DNA of 27,344 nucleotides from Stentor coeruleus (lineage: Eukaryota; Ciliophora; Heterotrichea; Heterotrichida; Stentoridae), in assembly GCA_001970955.1 (NCBI GenBank), contig MPUH01000978.1, positions 1 through 27,344 of the forward strand. Direction: 5' to 3'. The position numbers and the translations under genes are program-made. Below, piece after piece: positions 19,155 through 27,344 of this stretch. The notes below the pieces were generated by a model that searched no databases, had not been told where the DNA came from, and was given only the letters and a program-made list of their open reading frames with translations. The stretch's first letter is position 1, and every line of letters starts with the position of its first letter.

Positions 19155-20030
19155 ATGGACATCACGAATTACTTACGTCAACAGTTCAAACTAAGTACAA
19201 ATCAACAATATCATATTGAAGGGGATATTTGGTTAGTACCTTGTGTAGCAAACTATGGGCTTAATGAGTATAAACCACTTATAAAACCTCTTTCATCTAC
19301 ATCTTGTAATGATCAACAGGACGATAAGCAGGGTTGGAACTCTATAGAAGATGAAATCCTTTTGAAAATTGTCTCATCTCGTGGAGCTAAAGCTTGGAGC
19401 GCTATAGCAAAAGAGTTAAATACAATGATTCATGAAGGATTACAGGTTAGACAAGGAAGGCATTGTAGAGAAAGATGGTATAATCATGTGGACCCTAGTC
19501 TAGTTAAAGGATTATGGAAAGAAGAAGAGGACGATTTTATCATTAACCAGCAGATTATTATGGGGAATAAATGGAGTGAAATCGCTAGGAAAATGCAGGG
19601 GAGGACTGAAAATAGTGTTAAAAACAGATTCAAGTCTTTAATGCGTAAACAGAAATCAGGCAAGTTAAAGAAATACATACTGAAAAATAAAAATATTGAA
19701 GAATCCACAGAAAAAATTAAAAACGGTACTCAAACTGCTAATAACTACATAAGCATAGGGTCGTTTTCAAATTTTCCATGTTTGAACACGAACTTGCCAA
19801 ATTATTTCAGAACATTTATAACTCCTCAGCATGAAACTGCGAATTTTAACACTTTTAAACTCCTAAATGCTGAAGAAATTGAGCAGATCAAAAATAAACT
19901 CTTTTATTATGCNAATTATTTCAGAACATTTATAACTCCTCAGCATGAAACTGCGAATTTTAACACTTTTAAACTCCCAAATGCTGAAGAAATTGAGCAG
20001 ATCAAAAATAAACTCTTTTATTATGTTTAA
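19155..20030 (+). CDS. R2R3-type Myb DNA-binding protein
   Basis: 291 codons as written, but 38 belong to a contig-overlap duplicate, so the real protein is about 253 residues. Two Myb repeats are present. R2 (about 61-114) has Trp61, Trp81 and Trp108 in WNSIEDEIL, WSAIAKEL and GRHCRERWYNHVDP, with an insertion of about 8 residues (MIHEGLQV) before the third helix. R3 (about 115-166) has Trp121 and Trp140 and reads KWSEIARKMQGRTENSVKNRF, with Phe in place of the third Trp. A Lys-rich stretch follows R3, and the rest is Asn/Thr/Phe-rich without a known domain. By family this is a sequence-specific nuclear DNA-binding protein. No target can be inferred. Confidence 0.93.
   Translation: MDITNYLRQQFKLSTNQQYHIEGDIWLVPCVANYGLNEYKPLIKPLSSTSCNDQQDDKQGWNSIEDEILLKIVSSRGAKAWSAIAKELNTMIHEGLQVRQGRHCRERWYNHVDPSLVKGLWKEEEDDFIINQQIIMGNKWSEIARKMQGRTENSVKNRFKSLMRKQKSGKLKKYILKNKNIEESTEKIKNGTQTANNYISIGSFSNFPCLNTNLPNYFRTFITPQHETANFNTFKLLNAEEIEQIKNKLFYYXNYFRTFITPQHETANFNTFKLPNAEEIEQIKNKLFYYV
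19800..20025. repeat. In-frame contig-overlap duplication around the N at 19913, with one SNP
   Basis: 19800-19911 and 19914-20025 match except for one base (CTCCTAAAT versus CTCCCAAAT), which would change Leu to Pro. The offset of 114 nt is 38 codons, so the Myb frame survives. Probably two haplotypes of one locus. Confidence 0.85.
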
Positions 20031-21521
20031 AAATTATAAGAACTTAGAATAATTTTTGGTGTTATTGACGTGTTATTTTTTTTATAAACTTTAACTGATT
20101 TTCTAGTAAGCTGAAAAGATGATTTTGGATGTTTGGATTTTGAGATTTATAAAAAATTAACTAGGATTAAAACTTTCTTTTGAATGGAAATTAGACTTTT
20201 TATGAGATAATTAGAGGGTTAATGATGAAAAATTAGATAAAAATGGGAGTACATTAAGATTAGATTTTTGGGTGTTAGGGTGTTAGATAGTTAGATATTG
20301 TTTGGAATTATTTTTGTATTTAGGGTGTTTTAGTACTGATTATAGTTTTTGAAGGGTTTAGGGTGTTGTGACTTTTTGAGTGAGATTTTTTAAAAAAGGT
20401 AGGGGTAATTTTTATGAAATTTTTTTTTAGATGATTTTGAAGTAGGTTTTAATAAGAGACTATAAAGAGGTTTTTTAGATGGAGATGATGAAGACATTAG
20501 GAATTTTGCATATTATTTTTTGGTTAGAAAATGAAATTTTATTTATAATCAGAGATGCTTAAATGCAGACAATAAAATTTGGTTTTGGGTGTTGATAGAA
20601 GGTTTTTATTTAGAAGAGTATGTATATTTAGCTAATTATAAGTATAATATTATATATGTCTACCATATTATAATAAAGTCAATCTTATAATCCAGCGTTT
20701 CAACAACCAAAATCTATATATTATACTTGAAAAAAAGCTTGTTTTATTTTAACTAATCTCAAATATTTAATTTTATTATTTGCCTTTTCAGCTATAAAAG
20801 CATATACATAATTTCATATTTGTTTTGAAAATATTTTAATATTCCTATATATAAACTTATAATATCTTTAACATTCACATATAAAATCTTTATTCTTTTA
20901 ATCTTTACATAAGCAACCTTTTCTTATACCTAAATTTTCTATTTCTATGCATAATATCGTTAGTTTTTATTAAAAATACTTGCAGTTCTTTATGGAATAT
21001 TATTTATAAATTATACTTACAAAATAATTTAATCTATACAAATAATCAGTAATATAAACAATGTAAAATAATTTATATACAGCCAAAAAGTTGTATTATA
21101 ATTAAATTTATATTTTCCCCTTATATTTATTTATATTTATATACAACAGCAAATTCTAACTACAACTGTAAAAAAAAACTTACAAATTTTCCTCTGTTTT
21201 ATTTATACATTTCTTATTAAATATTATACAACTTTTCATATAATTTATAATCCATCACATTAAGAAATCAAAAAACTTTCTGATTTTCTTTTTTCCCCAA
21301 CACAACCCCTTACAACATTATATATAAAATCATCACATATATCTTCTAACTACCTCTATATTCACTACAAAAAACCATATCATCTAAATCAAAAACCTTT
21401 ATCACATCGTCATATTTCCCATAACAATAATAATTAATCATATTCCCATATTATTCATACAAATATTCAATCTTCATAGCATTTATTTAAAAATATCAAT
21501 TTCCTAAATACTAATTTTCAA
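20031..21521. other. Intergenic: G/T-rich downstream flank, then AT-rich
   Basis: 20100-20480 is G-rich and C-poor on plus, the usual downstream composition. The rest is AT-rich, becoming C-rich towards the minus-strand gene that ends at 21522. It includes a telomere-like motif at 20270-20286. No gene recognised. Confidence 0.5.
20270..20286 (+). repeat. Short telomere-like repeat (two GGGTGTTA units)
   Basis: GGGTGTTAGGGTGTTAG is two exact units plus one base. GGGTGTTA is a rotation of the complement of CCCTAACA, which I recall as the Stentor telomere repeat. It is internal to the sequence and lies in a G/T-rich flank, so chance is possible. Confidence 0.5.
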
Positions 21522-21911
21522 CTAAATATTATTCTTTAAAGAACAATTTCCAAACTTTCTAGTAGATTTCATAGAGCAAACTACTTTTTTATACACTTCA
21601 CGAGTATTTGGCCTTGTATTATCTTTTGGTGTAGATACCTTAAGAACTGAGTTAAGTTTACTTCTTAAGACTTCAGTGAAAGCATTACTATAAATAGGCC
21701 ATAAATGAGGTGTTTTTGGTACTTTACAACTATTGTGGTGTTTTTGTTTAGTTCTATATCTAAACTTATTATATTTTTTTTCCAGTTCTTTTGCATATCT
21801 GTTATTTTGTATCAAAGTTTTATGTCTCGATAATGTTTTACGGTAAATATCAACTGACAGTTCTGACTTGAATGATTTCGTTTCATAAAAAGACATTTTA
21901 TATGATAGCAT
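21522..21911 (-). CDS. Small basic protein of unknown function
   Basis: 129 residues, ATG to TAG; a second Met five codons in (MSFYETKSF, at 21896) is an equally plausible start. It is strongly basic and Ser/Thr/Asn-rich. Notable stretches are YRKTLSRHKTLIQNNRYAKE, a Lys/His-rich KQKHHNSCK, and VPKTPHLWPIYSNAF. There are no membrane spans and no recognised domain. Codon use looks like the neighbouring genes and there are C-rich and G-poor flanks on plus at its 3' side, as for other minus-strand genes, so I favour a real gene over chance. The next minus-strand element upstream is a pseudogene, so this could also be a young or decaying gene. Confidence 0.5.
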   Translation of the reverse strand: MLSYKMSFYETKSFKSELSVDIYRKTLSRHKTLIQNNRYAKELEKKYNKFRYRTKQKHHNSCKVPKTPHLWPIYSNAFTEVLRSKLNSVLKVSTPKDNTRPNTREVYKKVVCSMKSTRKFGNCSLKNNI

Positions 21912-22113
21912 TCTTAAAATAATCTCACAAATTCAAATCTAATTTTCAAAATTTTTATAATATTAGAATTATATCCAAATAAAACTCCATTATATAAAAA
22001 TCATTCAAAAATATCATAAAAACCTCTACCAACATAAAATTCACAAAAAAAATCTTAAAAAATTTTTATAGCTGAGGATTTTGTATTAATTTAGCTGGGT
22101 TATAATTTATTAT

Positions 22114-22696
22114 TCATACAAGTGACGAATGGTCTAAAAACTTTAAATGGGTCATCACTTTAGGAAGAGAGTATTTTGGTACTCTTCCAAGCATCTCCAA
22201 GGATAAATTCGAGAAGCTAGTGATATTATATTGTATAGTACTACTGAAATCAAAATCTCCAATTATAAACCAGATATACTTATCAATACAAACATTATCT
22301 AAGGCTATATTTCCATGAGCAAGTACTTTTGAGTGTATAAATTTCATGACTTTCGATATTTTCGATAGAAACAAATGCATTTATCCTCATTGAAATCATA
22401 ATCGATCTATTGACCTAAAAGATTGCCCTTGGATGTACTCTATTTGTACATGTAACAACACTTCAGTTGTATCATAAAAACTTGCCTGGTCTTGAAGTTC
22501 TACCCAACAGGTAACATATCTTGTAATATGCCTACACTTCAATTGCTTTACCCTATTTATCTCCCTAAAGATCGTTTTTTATGCCCATTTCAATAAAATT
22601 CGCATTAATTTTCATCACTTTAACAATATACAACTGCAAATCAAGTTTATGCTGAGCTCGATATATACAAACACCTTTTTCCTCTTCAATATTCAT
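22114..22696 (-). pseudogene. Broken eIF2-alpha-kinase-like (GCN2/PEK type) protein kinase
   Basis: On the minus strand, 22696 downwards gives beta2-beta3 of a kinase (GVCIYRAQHKLDLQLYIVKV, with the VAIK-type Lys). A +1 frameshift near 22580 leads to FREINRVKQLKCRHITRYVT then CWVE, and later VQIEYIQGQSFRSIDR. This is the REV..L.H.NIVRYY..W.E and ..MEYC....LR pattern of the GCN2/PEK family. TGA, TGA and TAA follow within a few codons, then FIHSKVLAHGNIALDNVCID and GDFDFS. The glycine loop is missing, catalytic HRD is HGN, DFG is DFD, and the frame ends before the APE region is complete. None of the stops fits a 15-16-nt GT-AG intron. It is inactive as a kinase. The parent gene is not in the window. 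Confidence 0.82.
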
Positions 22697-22903
22697 AAAT
22701 TTTTTTTTTTAAAATTCCCAGGATTAATTATAGAATCTATTGAAAACAATGATAACAAAGGAAAATATTACAAGATTCACATGCACTAGCCAAAGAAAGA
22801 AGAGATTGAAAAAGATAATTTGAAGTGCTAGCTTGAGTTGAGTATTCATACTATACAAAAAACACAAATATATATATGTCCTATTTTCTTAACTAAATAA
22901 TTC

Positions 22904-25900
22904 CTAACTAATATTAGAAGCTTCAAGATCATTTGAAGGATTATTAAGATTTTTATCATCTCCAATCGAATAGCATTTTCGTTCAAAAGATAATTTTTCA
23001 ATTGTATTCGAATCAAAGCTAATTATTTTATCATTAGCAATTGATTGAGCGCCTTGCACAATCGAACAAAATCCTACAGTATTTGAGTCAAAACTAAAAT
23101 CCTTATTCACAATAGATTGACATTTTTTCTCTAATGAAGAATTTTCCTTTTCTTTCACTAAAGCATTAAGCATTTCTTTTTCAGGTACAACCTTTGATGA
23201 AAGTTTAGAAATTTGCAATTTTCGTCTTTTCCACATAAAATATGCCAAAACAATTTCTATCATCAATTGCAACGGTAAAAATATAAAATAATCAATAATC
23301 CAATAAAATGTGAACTCTCTACAATAAAATATTGTCATTAATATTATCCCTATCATACACACAAAAGATAAACTAACACTGACTAATCTAGTAATTTTAA
23401 CACATTTTACAGATGTTTTATGATTAAATAAAAACCAATAAATTGGTGTAGAAAAAACCTGAGTCAATCCCAATGAAATAATTCCAGGGAAAATCTTGTT
23501 TATATTAAAACCATTATTTTTTTTATCAGCATTATCTGTTGGCGATTCAAATATTTGAAGCAATAAGCCTATTAAGCATATTAACAAGATATGTGTAGAA
23601 AATAAATATAAAACTGATGAAGCTCTTCTACTTTGATGAATAAAAACACTTGTTATAGGATAAAAAGTATATTTATTTTCATTTTCAGACTCATTAACTT
23701 GATTTTTATCTAAAATGTAAAAAACTGTTATACATAATATTGCAATCATAAGCCATGCACATGATGTAACTATAGGCCCAACTCCAATTTCACATGAATT
23801 ATTAGAAGGGGTTTCATAAACTTTAAATGTTGATTGATGAGATAAAGCCATTGTTATTTTTCCATCTACCAAATCATAAATTTTGCAACCATCAGTTATC
23901 CATGTTTGATCAGAGAGTAAATATGCACATTCATAGTTTTTATTATCTGAAAACTCGCCTTTTATTGTTGAGTAAATAATCTCAGAATTTAATTGAACTG
24001 CTTTTGGACTAGAAAGATTAAGATTATTTTCTATGTATGTCCCAGATGTATAAAAACTCACTTCAAATTTGATTTCGTTTTTATCAAGAGGATATATGAT
24101 ATACTCTATATCATATATAGAACTTGAGTTTAAAGATATGGAAAGAGGAATTTTTAGAGAATTTTTTTCAGTTGAGATTTCTAATTTAGTTATTGATGCT
24201 GCGAAAACACGAGAAGCGTATATAGAAATAGTAGAATCTAAAATTAATGGGGAATTTACTGGAAGAGTTTTTTCGAAATAGATCCCGATAATGGTTTTTA
24301 TCATTGGAGATAGCATTTTGAAGCCAATGTAGGTTATTAATCTTGTTAGAATTGCAGAAATCACTGAAAGCTGGTTTGTAGTAAAAATATTGTTATAAGT
24401 AGATATGGCATATTCTGTAAACTCTATAATTGAATTTACACCTTCTTGAGAAATTAAGCTGATTTGTAATGTCATTGCATCTAAGCTAGAAATTAAAACA
24501 TTTGAACTTCCTTTTGTTGGAAAAGTTGATTTGAAAAATGTTGACATCTTAACAAAAATCATTTCCCAATCACTTTGAGTTGTAATCATAGAAGAATAAT
24601 ATATAACAGCATTTGGTATTTGTATATGATTTGCAATATCATAAAGGAAATCATTGAAAATATCTCCATGTGTTTTCACTCCATCAGGAATACTATTTTG
24701 TATATCGCTACAAAATAATCCATCACATACTTCAACTACAATTTTTTCACATACAGAAGGAATAAAAGCAAATACTGAACTTATATAACTATCAAAAGTA
24801 AGCCACAAAATATTTTTACTATAAGTCAAACACCCGAATTGATATTTCAAAGCATAATTATCAGAGATGCATGAAGTTATTTTTATAAACCAAACCGTAT
24901 TTTGAAATTCAACTACTGGAGTTTGGCATTTTGGAAGATGAAATTGAGGGATAATTATATACGCAGTTAAAGGATTGCTTGATGCTGAAGATATTGTTAA
25001 TGATATATTATAATTTGTTTCAGATTGGAATAATATTTTTGGAATACTGATAAAAGAGTTACTTGTATTAACCTCATTTGATACATTTAAATCTGTTTCC
25101 CATTTAAACACAATATCAGTTATCCCTATAACTACTCCATACATAACAACATTTTCAGAATTATCATCTTTTGTATACTCAATAAATAACTCCCCTTGAG
25201 CTGATCTATCAACATAAAATTGAACACTTTCACTATTTTCTTTATCTAAAGTTTTAGCTGTAACAATAAAATTATAAAAAGCTCCATTTCTAAGTGCATC
25301 TTTCTGTACTACAATATTGCTATTGTTTTTATAAAATTCTAATAAACCTCCAGTGCTATTTTTACATTGTTCAACATTTTCAAAGCATGACCATTCAATT
25401 GTTATATTTGAATTAAGGGAATCTGTATCACTTATATTAGCAGATATAATAAGATCTTGAGTTTTACTTATTGTTCCTGAATATCTACTTAGTTTTATAG
25501 ATAAATCATTTGGTTTTATTTTTATATTGATAGTATTAGATCCATTTATTGATTCAGATTCTATTGTTGCAGTAAGTTTAAACATATAATCATTTTTAGG
25601 ATTTAGAGTATATGGCGGAATAAGAAATGAGTTTGAATATGGACTATTTAAAATAATAGTTTTGAAGTCGAAATAGACACTTGATAAATATGTCCATATA
25701 AAACTAGCATTGTTATTATATCCACATGAATTTTCTATGAATCCTTGGACAAAAATTGTATCTTGTGGGGAATATAATGCATTATTAGGGATGTTGAATC
25801 CTAAGCTTAAGTGCTTCTCATTTAATGCAGTTATCGTAATTGTTTCATTTGCATATGCATTATATATCAAGTTTTTTGCTATACATGTAATATCCAGTTT

Positions 25901-27344
25901 TCCTTCTTTAAAGTAACTCAAAGGTATTTCAATCTTACTAGTTTGCACTGAATTTAATAATGCTTCTAATTGATAACTAGTAGGGTTTGCAAGCCATTTA
26001 TATTCATAACCATTATCTAAAATATTTTCAATAATAATAAAATTTGTATCACATAATAAATACACAAAACTAGGTCCTAAAAGGTTTATTGCTGGCTGTA
26101 TCATCTCTATAGATAAAATTGTTACATTTAAAATACTTATCGAATATAAGCATTTTTCATCAACTGGAGTAAGGGATTCATCTAAAACAATAACAAATTC
26201 TTTTCCATCAAGCACAGAAATAAAACTCAGCAACATAATTTTTGAATTAATCCATAAGCAATTTTTTAATAAACTTTTAGGATATTCTGGAAGGGCTATA
26301 CGACTAGAACAGTTACTTTCTGAACTTTCTATAACACTTGAAGAAAAAACTATATAAATTTTTGTAAGATCTTCATCATAATATCCTATAATATCAGAAT
26401 CTTTAAATGCATTATAACATTGTAATGTACATTGATTTTCATTTTGGATATACCCTTCTATACATTCACAATGTACATCAACTTTATAGCTTAAATCATT
26501 ACAAATGCATCCTCCTTTAAAAAAAAATGCAAGAGGTACACATTTTATACACACATTATTTATTTTTTCTAAGCATAATGATTCTAAGATATAAATATCT
26601 AAAGGTTTTGATACAATAGTTGCTAAGTCAATGTTAGTTGATCCTGAAAGAGTTGTTTGGCCTAAAGTGTCAAATTTTATATTGAAGATTGCTTTGCTAG
26701 AGGATCCATATAAACTTGAAGTTCCATTTATTTTTATATTTGATGAATAAAGAGATACAAAGGTTGAAATATTGATTGTTGAATTTAAAGGACCAAAGTA
26801 GTCAATTGTTATACTAACTTCTTTGTGGATTTCTATATAGATTGAATATAGGGATATGGAAAGTGAATTAACTCCTGTTATTAATATTGACTCGGTAGAC
26901 TCAGTTGCTTCTATGCATTCTCCACTGATCATAATTTTATATGTCCCAATAGTATATACATATAAATCTGAAAATTCAGCAGTCCCATCAGTTAAAATAG
27001 CTTTAGTTGTGCCTTTTATAGGTACATCTGGAATCAATTTCAAATTAACATTACATTCTGTTTCAAACAATTTAGTCATTTCTTCATCAGTGTATGCTGA
27101 AAACAATAACTTTAAAGGTGTTTTTATACTGATTATCTAAGTAAATCTTACAAGTTCATTAAAAATTTCAATTAAATTGTAAGTAATTGTAGGAAAGTCT
27201 ATAATAATTTCTTCAATATATGTATAATTTGAGTCATTGAAATATAGTATTAAATTCTTATCTCCAGAACTATAAAATTGGACGTAAAACACATCATCTC
27301 CATCATGATATGACAAAAAAAATTCTTCATGATTCATCATAATC
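22904..27344 (-). CDS. Polycystin-like REJ/GPS membrane protein (5' end outside window)
   Basis: Exon 27152-27344 (partial) and exon 22904-27136 are joined by a 15-nt intron, giving over 1470 residues. The ectodomain has many Asn-X-Ser/Thr sites. A Cys-rich EGF/TNFR-like module lies at about 26440-26600 (CICNDLS, CECIEGY, CTLQCYNAF). REJ-like sequence follows (FLIPPYTLNPKNDYMFKLTA at about 25580-25640). A GAIN/GPS-like segment lies at about 23820-23940 (CAYLLSDQTWITDGCKIYDL...LSHQSTFKVYE), but the second Cys pair of a classical GPS is absent, so self-cleavage is doubtful. About five membrane helices follow (near 23780-23700, 23630-23560, 23510-23440, 23400-23330, 23320-23240), then a cytoplasmic Ser/Lys-rich tail. 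By family it is a cell-surface or ciliary receptor related to polycystin-1; there is no PLAT domain and no full channel unit. Paralogous to the gene at 1-789. Confidence 0.88.
27137..27151 (-). other. 15-nt intron in right REJ/GPS paralogue
   Basis: The coding strand reads GTAAGATTTACTTAG, phase 0. Removal joins ...IEIFNEL to IISIKTPLK, and retention gives an in-frame TAG. Same position as the intron at 122-136. Confidence 0.92.

Noticed and set aside
22381..22420. Treating the stop cluster in the kinase relic as an intron
   Set aside because: No 15-16-nt GT-AG segment removes the stops in frame; the catalytic motif is also damaged.
1..27344. Non-standard ciliate genetic code
   Set aside because: No in-frame TAA, TAG or TGA occurs inside the conserved domains of intact genes, and all three end genes at the expected place.
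1..27344. tRNA, rRNA, CRISPR, insertion sequences
   Set aside because: Scanned both strands by eye; no T-loop-like boxes, spaced repeats, terminal inverted repeats or transposase frames were seen. Short ncRNAs could be missed.

Overview
The window looks like macronuclear DNA of a heterotrich ciliate, most likely Stentor coeruleus. Four things point there: very AT-rich DNA with intron-poor genes; four spliceosomal introns of only 15-16 nt (GT...AG with an A six bases from the end); the standard genetic code (TAA, TAG and TGA all end full-length conserved genes, which is unusual for a ciliate); and ciliary or expanded-in-ciliates families (IFT38/CLUAP1, Rab11, class-II DYRK kinase, FHA-RINGv, REJ/GPS membrane proteins). 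The species call rests on recalled knowledge of Stentor, not on a search.

Layout. 1-789 (-) is the signal-peptide-bearing N-terminus of a large membrane protein that runs off the left edge; its paralogue fills 22904-27344 (-) and runs off the right edge. Between them lie: two tandem, divergent ARF-like GTPases (2236-2787 and 3515-4078, both -); a DYRK2-like kinase (5793-7148, +); an unrecognised gene (8669-9730, -) flanked by two decayed copies of itself (about 7985-8440 and 10780-11085); IFT38/CLUAP1 (11907-13101, +); an FHA-RINGv-FHA protein (13392-14594, +); Rab11 (15074-15715, -); a C2-like/coiled-coil/GAR-like protein (16748-18394, +); an R2R3-Myb (19155-20030, +); a small unknown gene (21522-21911, -); and a broken eIF2-alpha-kinase-like pseudogene (22114-22696, -).

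The genes do not form one pathway. They read as ordinary ciliate housekeeping, signalling and membrane genes plus fast-evolving lineage-specific families that are being duplicated and lost. Several are cilium or cytoskeleton related (IFT38, Rab11, the GAR-like protein, the polycystin-like proteins).

Two window-wide features stand out. First, base composition is strongly strand-asymmetric and follows transcription: the coding strand is C-rich and nearly G-free upstream and at the 5' end of many genes, then becomes G-rich and nearly C-free at the 3' end and downstream. Second, every single-N gap (268, 14709, 17383, 19913) is flanked by a direct duplicate of the same sequence. These are unmerged contig overlaps, two of which carry allelic differences, and they distort three genes or gene ends and one 3' flank. 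I found no convincing new multi-gene system; the best leads are the ARF-like pair that has lost switch residues, the GAR-like protein, and the transcription-linked skew.
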